NCBI RefSeq assembly: GCF_000308695.1
Contig: NZ_BAGG01000124.1
Span: 62,001 to 126,000, forward strand
Origin: Nocardia takedensis NBRC 100417
GTDB lineage: Bacteria; Actinomycetota; Actinomycetes; Mycobacteriales; Mycobacteriaceae
Direction of reading: 5' to 3'
DNA length: 64,000 bases
Positions 57,888 to 64,000 of this stretch are shown here, one piece after another; the stretch's first letter is position 1, and the number at the start of each line of letters is the position of its first letter. The notes under the pieces are model-generated. The model was not told the DNA's origin. It saw nothing but the letters and a program-made list of their open reading frames with translations, and did no database searches. Made by a program: the position numbers and the translations under genes.

Positions 57888-58393
57888 TCGGCGCTGCCGA
57901 GCAGGCGTCCGCGCTGGTCGGGGACAGCGCCGGCGTGATGCGAGGAATCTTCCATGCCCTCGAATACCGGACGCCGGAGCGGGTATTCGGACAGGACGTC
58001 CTCGAGGCCCTTCGCGAGCACATCGTCCGTTTCCGAACTCGTGTCCGGTAACGGACCCGTGCGCACTATCCAGTCCAAGGGCTCGGCGGAAGCGTCCGCC
58101 GCCGCGCCGGTGATGTGATGGTTCCAGAGGCCCTGCCCCGTCGGGTCGGTGTAGAAGTGGTCGAGCAGGCCGTCGTCATCGAGATCCAACGCGGCGATAT
58201 CGGCGACGCCGGACCCCGAGGAATCCCACAGCGCGTCGTCGGCGAGCCCGTCACCGTCGAAATCGAGACGGACCGCGTCGGGAACACCGGTGCGCGCCAG
58301 GTCCAGATCCGCCTGCGAGGACCAGACGTGGACGACGCCGTCGCCCGTCCCGAACACGTACTCGATCTCGTCCATATGAACTTGGACGTCCAC
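57869..58393 (-). CDS. acidic protein with DxDxDG repeats
   Basis: A 174-residue protein without a signal peptide. The central part is a tandem of short calcium-loop-like repeats: DFDGDGLADDALWD, then DSSGSGVADIAALD, then DLDDDGLLDHFYTD, then DPTGQGLW, about 14-16 residues apart. The acidic loops resemble EF-hand or thrombospondin-type-3 Ca-binding repeats. The rest is acidic and polar. The GTG at 58393 and an ATG six codons on are both possible starts. It is divergent from the DUF4185 hydrolase and may be regulated with it. Function unknown. Confidence 0.78.
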   Translation of the reverse strand: MDVQVHMDEIEYVFGTGDGVVHVWSSQADLDLARTGVPDAVRLDFDGDGLADDALWDSSGSGVADIAALDLDDDGLLDHFYTDPTGQGLWNHHITGAAADASAEPLDWIVRTGPLPDTSSETDDVLAKGLEDVLSEYPLRRPVFEGMEDSSHHAGAVPDQRGRLLGSADHPAAG

Positions 58394-58502
58394 CCTCGCG
58401 ATCCGGTTCCGTCATTTCGGGCGCGCGCACTCGGTGCGTCGCGGTCCGGTCGGGTAAGTTGATCTCCCCGCGACCCGAATCGACAGGGGAGTCAACGAAC
58501 TC

Positions 58503-60026
58503 ATGGGACTGCTGCGGAGAAGGCCGGCACCGCCGACCTTGATCGGGGTCGCTCTGCTCGGAATCCTCGCGCTGCCGGGCAGCACCGCGCACGCCGGTCC
58601 CGCCCCGTGGATGCCGCGCCCGGTGAACCTCTGCGGCGAGATCGGCCTGGATCCGCTGCTGCGCGAACCCGATCCGAAATCACCGCCGCCCCCGCTGGTG
58701 GAGATCCCGCCGCAGATCGACATCCCCATCCCGTTCCCGGAGATCACCCCGGTCCCGCCCGATCCGCCGCAGGACAACACCCGGATCGTGCCGGAACCGC
58801 TGCCCGAGGACCCGTGCCGCAACCCCTGCCCCGACGTGCGCGACACGCCGAAATGGGAAGAGGACGCCGCCGAGCCGGAACCCGCGCGCGACCTGCCCTG
58901 GCTGCCGCGCCTGAACATCCGGCCCGAGATCGAACCGATCCCCATCCCCATTCCCGGCGAGGGCGGCGACCCGCCCCAACCCGCGCCGCCGCACGTCGTG
59001 TACCCCGATGCGCCGGGCCCGGTCTCGGCCGTGCCGTCCGTGCCGCGGGTGGAGTCCACCGAACTCGTCTCCCAGGTCACCGGTCCGGGCTCGCCCAACC
59101 GCACCGACATGCGCTGGCAGGTCGACGGCACCGATCTGGGCCTGATGTGGGAGACCGAACCGGGCAAGGTCGCCGTGGTCTTCGGCGACACCTTCGGCAA
59201 GGGCTGGACCTACGGCGGCTTCGGCGGACCGGACTGGCGCAGCAACGTCCTCGGCTTCAGCACCGACACCGACCTGGCCGACGGGCTCACCCTCGACACC
59301 ATGGTGCAGGACAGCCGCTGCCACGCCGCGGAGTTCCTGGCCAGCCGCAAGATCAAGAACTGGGAGAACACCGTCATCCCGACCTCGGGATTCGCCCTGG
59401 ACGGCAGGCAGTACCTCAGCTACATGTCGATCAACCACTGGGGGCGCATCCCCGGCACGTGGTCGACCAACTACGGCGGCATCGCCTGGTCCGACGACGG
59501 CGGCCACACCTGGACCAAGGATCAGCACGCCCGCTGGGACAACTTCTTCGGCCTCGGCCGGTTCCAGGTGTCCACGATGGTGCCGCAGGGCGACTACGTC
59601 TACATGTTCGGTACCCCGCAGGGCCGCCTCGGCGTGACCGGTCTGGCCCGGGTGCCCAAGCACCAGGTGCTCAACAAATCGGCCTACCAGTACTGGGTCG
59701 ACGGCACCTGGGCGCCCGCCGCCGAGAACCAGGCTTCCCCGCTGTTCTTCGGCGTCGCCAGCGAGTTGTCCGTCCGCTACGACCAGGTCGCCGGACGCTG
59801 GCAGATGGTCTACCTGGATTCGCTGCGCGGCGCGATCGTGCTGCGCGAGGCGACCAGCCCGCAGGGCGTCTGGTCCGAACCGGTGCCGCTGATGGCGACC
59901 GAAAACTATCCGAAAGCCTACGGCGGCTTCATCCACCCGTGGTCCACCCCGACCGACCTGTATTTCACGATGTCGTCGTGGGACACCTACAACGTCTTCC
60001 TCATGCGGACCCGCCTGGGCAGGTGA
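58503..60026 (+). CDS. secreted DUF4185 protein (GH183-type endo-D-arabinanase candidate)
   Basis: A 507-residue exported protein. The signal peptide (about 1-31, ending TAHAGP) is followed by a 150-residue Pro/Ile-rich spacer with repeats such as IPIPIPGEGG. The DUF4185 five-bladed-propeller-like domain then spans about 180-505 (DGTDLGLMWE; VVFGDTFGKGW; ISYGG-type GGIAWSDDGGHTWTKD; GVASELSVRYDQVAGRWQMVY). Mycobacterial DUF4185 proteins have been assigned to GH183, endo-D-arabinofuranases acting on arabinogalactan or LAM, so wall arabinan turnover is the likely role. Confidence 0.88.
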   Translation: MGLLRRRPAPPTLIGVALLGILALPGSTAHAGPAPWMPRPVNLCGEIGLDPLLREPDPKSPPPPLVEIPPQIDIPIPFPEITPVPPDPPQDNTRIVPEPLPEDPCRNPCPDVRDTPKWEEDAAEPEPARDLPWLPRLNIRPEIEPIPIPIPGEGGDPPQPAPPHVVYPDAPGPVSAVPSVPRVESTELVSQVTGPGSPNRTDMRWQVDGTDLGLMWETEPGKVAVVFGDTFGKGWTYGGFGGPDWRSNVLGFSTDTDLADGLTLDTMVQDSRCHAAEFLASRKIKNWENTVIPTSGFALDGRQYLSYMSINHWGRIPGTWSTNYGGIAWSDDGGHTWTKDQHARWDNFFGLGRFQVSTMVPQGDYVYMFGTPQGRLGVTGLARVPKHQVLNKSAYQYWVDGTWAPAAENQASPLFFGVASELSVRYDQVAGRWQMVYLDSLRGAIVLREATSPQGVWSEPVPLMATENYPKAYGGFIHPWSTPTDLYFTMSSWDTYNVFLMRTRLGR

Positions 60027-60027
60027 G

Positions 60028-60882
60028 TCACGCCCGCGCGAAACGCAATCGCGCGCCCGGCCGCGCCTGGGCGACCAGGCCGACATCGGCGTCGAGGACC
60101 ACCGCGATCACCGGGTAGCCGCCGGTGATCGGGTGATCGGCCAGGAACACCACCGGTTGACCGCTCGGCGGGACCTGCACCGACCCCAACGCCATCCCCT
60201 CGGTGGGCAGTTCGTCGGTTCGGCCGCGACGCAGCGGCGGACCTTCGCGACGGTCGAGTCGCGCGCCGACGCGGTCGGTGTCCGAGGAGACCGTCCAGTC
60301 GCCCGCGAACAGCGCCCCGGGATCGCGGAACCAGTCCTCGCGCGGGCCGAGCAGCGCCCGCACCGTGATCGGATCGTCGGTGAGCGCGGCCACCGGCGCG
60401 ACGTCCACCAGCGGCAAGGTGTGCGGCGGCGGGCCGATCGGGAGTCGGTCGCCCACCGCGAGCGGTTCCGGGCCGATCCCCGAGAGCGTGTCACGGCTGC
60501 GCGAGCCCAGCACCGGCGGCACGTCGACGCCGCCGCGGATCGCGACATACGCGCGCAAACCCGCGCGGGCCATCCCCAGTCGCACCAGTTGTCCCGCGCG
60601 AAGTTCCAGCACACTGGCCGAGCCGACCGGGACACCGTCGACCTCGACCCGCGTGGCCGCGCCGGTCACCGCGACGGTGTGCCGGTCCAGCATCCGCAAG
60701 GCCAGACCACCGAGCAGCACCTCCACGGCCGCGGCGTCCTCGGGATTGCCGACCAGGCGATTGGCCAGCCCGAACGCACCGCGGTCGGCCGCGCCGGACG
60801 GGCCGACGCCGGAGTCGAACCACCCCGGCCTGCCCAGATCCTGCACGGTCGCCGATGGGCCCACCGCCTCCACCGCGATCAC
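60028..60882 (-). CDS. pxpC: 5-oxoprolinase subunit C (biotin-dependent carboxyltransferase family)
   Basis: A 284-residue KipA/PxpC protein. Hallmarks are TVQDLGRPGWFDSGVGPSGA (about 12-31), RAYVAIRGGVDVPPVLGSRS and HPITGGYPVIAVV near the end. PxpA-B-C together hydrolyse 5-oxoproline to glutamate with ATP. The GTG at 60882 overlaps the pxpB stop by 4 bp (GTGA). It ends one base from the convergent DUF4185 gene. Confidence 0.93.
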   Translation of the reverse strand: MIAVEAVGPSATVQDLGRPGWFDSGVGPSGAADRGAFGLANRLVGNPEDAAAVEVLLGGLALRMLDRHTVAVTGAATRVEVDGVPVGSASVLELRAGQLVRLGMARAGLRAYVAIRGGVDVPPVLGSRSRDTLSGIGPEPLAVGDRLPIGPPPHTLPLVDVAPVAALTDDPITVRALLGPREDWFRDPGALFAGDWTVSSDTDRVGARLDRREGPPLRRGRTDELPTEGMALGSVQVPPSGQPVVFLADHPITGGYPVIAVVLDADVGLVAQARPGARLRFARA

Positions 60883-61691
60883 CGACGCACCTCCTCGAAC
60901 CGCACGGCGGTCCCGGCGCGCACCAGCGCGGGCGGGTCGCGGTCGGTGTCCCACATCGTCAGGGCGGTGTGGCCGATCAACCGCCACCCGCCCGGCGACG
61001 CGCGCGGGTAGACCGCCGAATAGCCGCCCGCCAACGCCACCGCGCCCGCCGGGATACTCGTACGCGACTGCTCCCGGCGGGGGACGCGCAACCGCCCGTC
61101 CGGGGACTCCAGGTATCCGAAGCCGGGAGCGAAACCGACGAAGGCGCACCGCCACACGGTCCCGGTGTGCGCGGCGATCACCTCGGCCGTCGTGATCTCC
61201 AGGAATCGAGCGACGTCGTCGAGGTCGGCCCCGTCGTAGCGGACCGGGATCGATACCGGGTCGGCGGAAGTCTCCGAGGTCCGTGCCGCCGTCGGATCAG
61301 GAGAGTCCAGCAGCGCGGTCAGCGCACGGTGCACGCGTTCGGCGTCTCGCGGCGAATCCAGTGTGACCAGCACGGTTTCGGCGGCGGGCAGGATATCGCG
61401 CACCCCGTCGGGTCGCTTCGCGCGCAAGGCGGCGACGAAGTGGGCGACCGGCGCCGTCACCAACCACGCTCTGTCACCCGCGCGGCGGATCACGCCCGCC
61501 TGCGCGCGGCGGATCGCGGCGGATCGCACATCGCCGTCGCGGTCCGCGGCGGACGAGTTCGATTCGGGCGCATCTCCCTCCTCCGGCATCGCCACGTTCG
61601 GCCGACCATTTCGGCCCAGCGGATCACCAGAGCTCGGCGAATCGTCGCCGCCGCGGGGCAGATCCGAGTTCGGCGGGGTCGGCTCGCCCAT
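60879..61691 (-). CDS. pxpB: 5-oxoprolinase subunit B (KipI family)
   Basis: A 270-residue protein. The KipI/PxpB domain covers about 65-270: VIRRAGDRAWLVTAP, FVGFAPGFGYLESPDGRLRVPRREQ (in two parts) and GGWRLIGHTALTMWD. The first 55-60 residues are polar, Gly/Ser/Pro-rich and absent from typical PxpB proteins. The true start may be an internal GTG just before the domain (VRSAAIRR), though no good ribosome site is seen there. It is 2 bp downstream of pxpA. Confidence 0.92.
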   Translation of the reverse strand: MGEPTPPNSDLPRGGDDSPSSGDPLGRNGRPNVAMPEEGDAPESNSSAADRDGDVRSAAIRRAQAGVIRRAGDRAWLVTAPVAHFVAALRAKRPDGVRDILPAAETVLVTLDSPRDAERVHRALTALLDSPDPTAARTSETSADPVSIPVRYDGADLDDVARFLEITTAEVIAAHTGTVWRCAFVGFAPGFGYLESPDGRLRVPRREQSRTSIPAGAVALAGGYSAVYPRASPGGWRLIGHTALTMWDTDRDPPALVRAGTAVRFEEVRR

Positions 61692-61693
61692 AC

Positions 61694-62446
61694 CTAGGCG
61701 AACGCTTCCACCGGAATTCCGGCCTCGTCCAAGGCGGCCCGGATGCGCCGGGCCATCTCCACCGCCGACGGACTGTCGCCGTGCACGCAGACGCTCCCCG
61801 CGCGCACCGCGACCTCGCCGCCGGCTACGGCGCGCGCCCGACCGGACACCGCCAGCGAGATCGCCTGCGCCACCGCCGCGTCGGGCGACAACACCGCGCC
61901 GTCGGTGCCGCGCGGCGCGAGCGTGGCCTCGGGCGTATAGGCGCGATCGGCGAAACCCTCGCCGACGAAACGGGTTCCGTGGCGGGTCGCCGCGCGTTCG
62001 AGTTCCGTGCCCGCCGGGCCGAGCAGCGTCAAGGTCGGATCGTGGTCGGTCATCGCGGTCAGGACGGCCTCGGCGAGAGCGCTGTCGGCGGCCGCCGAAT
62101 GGTAGAGAGCGCCATGCGGTTTCACGTAGCGGACCCGGTCGCCCGCGGCCCGCGCGAAAGCGTCGAGCGCGCCGATCTGATAGAGGGTCTCGTCACGCAG
62201 GTCGTCCGGGGCTATCGCGAGGGCCCGGCGACCGAAGCCCGCCGGGTCGCGATACCCGATGTGGGCGCCGATCCGCACCCCCTTGGCGACCGCGAGACCA
62301 CACACCTCGCGCATGATCGACGGATCGCCCGCGTGGAAGCCGCAAGCGATGTTCGCGCTGGTCACGATGTCGAGCATGGCGGCGTCGTCGCCCATGGTCC
62401 ACGCGCCGAACCCCTCGCCGAGATCGCTGTTCAGGTCCAACGGCAT
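61694..62446 (-). CDS. pxpA: 5-oxoprolinase subunit A (LamB/YcsF family)
   Basis: A 250-residue protein with the LamB/YcsF signature throughout: LDLNSDLGEGFGAWTMGDD at the N-terminus, SANIACGFHAGDPSIM (about 29-44), IGAHIGYRDPAGFGRR, RVRYVKPHGALYH and VCVHGDSPSAV. It is first in the pxpABC operon (order A-B-C), with genes nearly touching, so 5-oxoproline recycling is the common function. Confidence 0.95.
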   Translation of the reverse strand: MPLDLNSDLGEGFGAWTMGDDAAMLDIVTSANIACGFHAGDPSIMREVCGLAVAKGVRIGAHIGYRDPAGFGRRALAIAPDDLRDETLYQIGALDAFARAAGDRVRYVKPHGALYHSAAADSALAEAVLTAMTDHDPTLTLLGPAGTELERAATRHGTRFVGEGFADRAYTPEATLAPRGTDGAVLSPDAAVAQAISLAVSGRARAVAGGEVAVRAGSVCVHGDSPSAVEMARRIRAALDEAGIPVEAFA

Positions 62447-62563
62447 CCGTTCTCCGCCTCTCGTGACGATGGTGACTCAGCACACACCTCGACTGTGCCA
62501 CGACACCGACCCCGCCCGCACGGATGGTTCCCGGGCAGCCGACCAAGTACGCTCGAAGCAATC

Positions 62564-63379
62564 ATGGCCACGTATTTCGATCCGAAATCATGGTCGCCCC
62601 TGCGGGCCGTCGATCTCGGAAAGCGCCTCCTCGACCAGTCCTGGCTGGAGCAATGGGTCACCCTCACCACCGCCTGGGTGGACCCGGTGGCCGACCTCGG
62701 CTCGGGCACGGTCACCGCGCTCATGCCGGACATGCTGATGACGGTCCTCAGCGAAGGCATCCTCAGCCGCTTCGGGGGCCAAGAGGTCGGAGCCACTCTG
62801 CTCGGCCACGAGGTCCAGGCCACCCTCCAGGTGCTGAAGGTGCGCCGCCGCGGCGCGCACTTCCAGACCAAGACGGTGCTGTCACGGATGCGTTGGAACA
62901 CCCACGACATCGAGACGGTCACCGTCATCGCGCACGGCGTCCGCCTGATCCCCGGGGTGCCCACCAAAGTGCGCGCCTCGGGCATCGACATCGAGGGCAC
63001 GCTCACCGTGACCGCGCTGATCGACTGGCTCAACCGCCAAGGTCTGGACTGGGAACTGCTGGTCGCCCCGGACGGTCGCATCCTGGCCCGCCACCGCCGA
63101 CGCAAGCTGACCGCGCACGTCGAGGCCGACATCGTCGACAACCTGCTGCGCGTGGACATCGGCCGGGCCAGTTGGCTCGGCCTGCGCATACCCCGCCGCT
63201 TCGTCACCGCACCCGACCTGGTCCTGGAACGTCTGCCGCACGGCGCCCGGGTGACCAGCGCCGCGCGCGAAGGCGACCTCATCCGCTTCCGCGCCGAACT
63301 GCCGGAGATGACCGGGTCGTTCGACCTCGCCCAGATCCGCTCCGCCATCGTCACCGGCACGGCGCTGATCATCTTCTGA
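62564..63379 (+). CDS. hypothetical protein, possible DUF2993/LmeA-like
   Basis: A 271-residue protein of alternating beta strands and short helices (VTVIAHGVRLIPGVPTKVRA; DIEGTLTVTALIDWL; DLVLERLPHGARVTSAAREG). The pattern resembles the DUF2993/LmeA lipid-binding-like fold, but no signal peptide is visible, unlike LmeA, so the assignment is weak. The ATG at 62564 lacks a clear Shine-Dalgarno. It is divergent from pxpA and convergent with the pcnA gene (6-bp gap). Confidence 0.7.
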   Translation: MATYFDPKSWSPLRAVDLGKRLLDQSWLEQWVTLTTAWVDPVADLGSGTVTALMPDMLMTVLSEGILSRFGGQEVGATLLGHEVQATLQVLKVRRRGAHFQTKTVLSRMRWNTHDIETVTVIAHGVRLIPGVPTKVRASGIDIEGTLTVTALIDWLNRQGLDWELLVAPDGRILARHRRRKLTAHVEADIVDNLLRVDIGRASWLGLRIPRRFVTAPDLVLERLPHGARVTSAAREGDLIRFRAELPEMTGSFDLAQIRSAIVTGTALIIF

Positions 63380-63385
63380 CCGCCC

Positions 63386-64000
63386 TCAGGACCGGGACTT
63401 CCACCACTCCAGCAGCGCCGCCTCGGCCTCCTCGCGCGACATCGGCCCGCGATCCAGGCGCAGTTCCTTCAGATGGTTCCACGCCTTGCCGACCTCGGGT
63501 CCGGGCCGCAGGCCCAGCAGTTCCATGATCGCGTTGCCGTCCAGGTCGGGGCGGACCTTGGCGAGGTCCTCCTGCTCGCGCAACCGCTCGATGCGCTCCT
63601 CGAGGTCGTCGTAGGTCGAGCGCAGGGCGGCGGCGCGACGCTTGTTCCGCGTGGTGCAGTCCGCGCGGACCAGTTTGTGCAGCCGGGGCAGCAGATCGTC
63701 GGCGTCGGTGACGTAGCGGCGCACCGCCGAATCGGTCCACTGGCCCTTGCCGTACCCGTGGAAACGCAGGTGCAGGAACACCAGACGGGCGACGTCCTCG
63801 GTGAACTGCTTCGGATACTTCAGCGCGCGCATCCGCTTGCGCACCATCTTCGCGCCCACGACTTCGTGGTGGTGGAAGCTGACCCCGCCGCCCGCTTCGT
63901 TGCGCTTGGTGTCCGGTTTGCCGATGTCGTGCAGCAGCGCCGCCCACCGCAACACCAGATCCGGATCGCCGTCCTCGAGATCGATGGCCTGGCGCAGCAC
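63386..64000 (-). CDS. pcnA: CCA tRNA nucleotidyltransferase / poly(A) polymerase, C-terminal part
   Basis: The visible 204 residues are the C-terminal HD-type part of an actinobacterial PcnA/Cca protein; the nucleotidyltransferase head is beyond the right edge. WAALLHDIGKPDTKR holds the HD metal motif, and FHHHEVVGAKMVRKRMRALKYPK follows in two segments. The RNA-binding helical tail ends WNHLKELRLDRGPMSREEAEAALLEWW. In M. tuberculosis this gene (Rv3907c) lies near oriC. Confidence 0.93.
   Translation of the reverse strand: MLRQAIDLEDGDPDLVLRWAALLHDIGKPDTKRNEAGGGVSFHHHEVVGAKMVRKRMRALKYPKQFTEDVARLVFLHLRFHGYGKGQWTDSAVRRYVTDADDLLPRLHKLVRADCTTRNKRRAAALRSTYDDLEERIERLREQEDLAKVRPDLDGNAIMELLGLRPGPEVGKAWNHLKELRLDRGPMSREEAEAALLEWWKSRS

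Overview
The window is high-GC DNA with strongly GC-biased third codon positions. It carries a complete mce operon (YrbE pair plus six Mce subunits), Sdh1-type succinate dehydrogenase, a DUF4185/GH183-type D-arabinan hydrolase, an L,D-transpeptidase, a Mycobacterium-like ugp operon and two DUF397/XRE-DUF5753 pairs. Together these point to a mycolic-acid-bearing actinomycete, most likely Nocardia or a close relative. The order is that of a normal chromosome. I see no prophage, transposase, CRISPR array, rRNA or tRNA.

Layout. 0-3.1 kb: end of an unknown gene, an alpha/beta hydrolase, a small protein behind tandem CRP-like sites, and a thiolase homologue that has lost both catalytic cysteines. 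3.5-7.3 kb: sdhC-sdhA-sdhB with a short upstream ORF and a strong terminator. 7.3-11.3 kb: the first DUF397/XRE module with a divergent pair of small genes, a 13-bp minisatellite, a HhH-GPD glycosylase and a 34-codon ORF. 11.4-24.3 kb: a flavin/Fe-S dehydrogenase, an ABC exporter behind a MerR/SoxR-like promoter, a YefM-YoeB toxin-antitoxin pair with an enlarged antitoxin, AcuI-type reductase, a Y-family polymerase without an aromatic steric gate, a DUF1707 protein, TetR-thioesterase, HxlR, a VOC protein and lon behind a ClgR box. 24.4-31.3 kb: a HigA-like antitoxin beside a 5'-truncated HigB remnant, small proteins, DUF445, a TIGR03084-type protein, L-2-hydroxyglutarate oxidase, an SRPBCC protein and RNase H.

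31.4-41 kb is the leftward mce operon (yrbEA-yrbEB-mceABCDEF plus an Mce-associated protein), tightly overlapped and preceded by two copies of a palindromic site. 41.4-46 kb encodes envelope and secreted functions: an S1 protease, a DHA2 exporter, a lipoprotein and an L,D-transpeptidase with a structured leader. 46-50.4 kb is ugpA-ugpE-ugpB-ugpC. 50.4-54.9 kb has an M13 metallopeptidase, the second DUF397/XRE module and its divergent neighbour. 55-64 kb has pirin, a Nudix hydrolase, an MFS protein, an acidic DxDxDG-repeat protein, the DUF4185 hydrolase, pxpC-pxpB-pxpA (5-oxoprolinase), a possible DUF2993-like protein and the 3' part of the CCA/poly(A) polymerase gene.

No single large novel system stands out. 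The best leads are unusual versions of known parts: the cysteine-less thiolase, the Gln-gated polymerase, the YefM extension with four phased GTAC boxes, the decayed HigB beside an intact antitoxin, repeated regulator modules, and several clean operator or RNA-structure candidates. All functional calls rest on reading motifs by eye; no database search was run.
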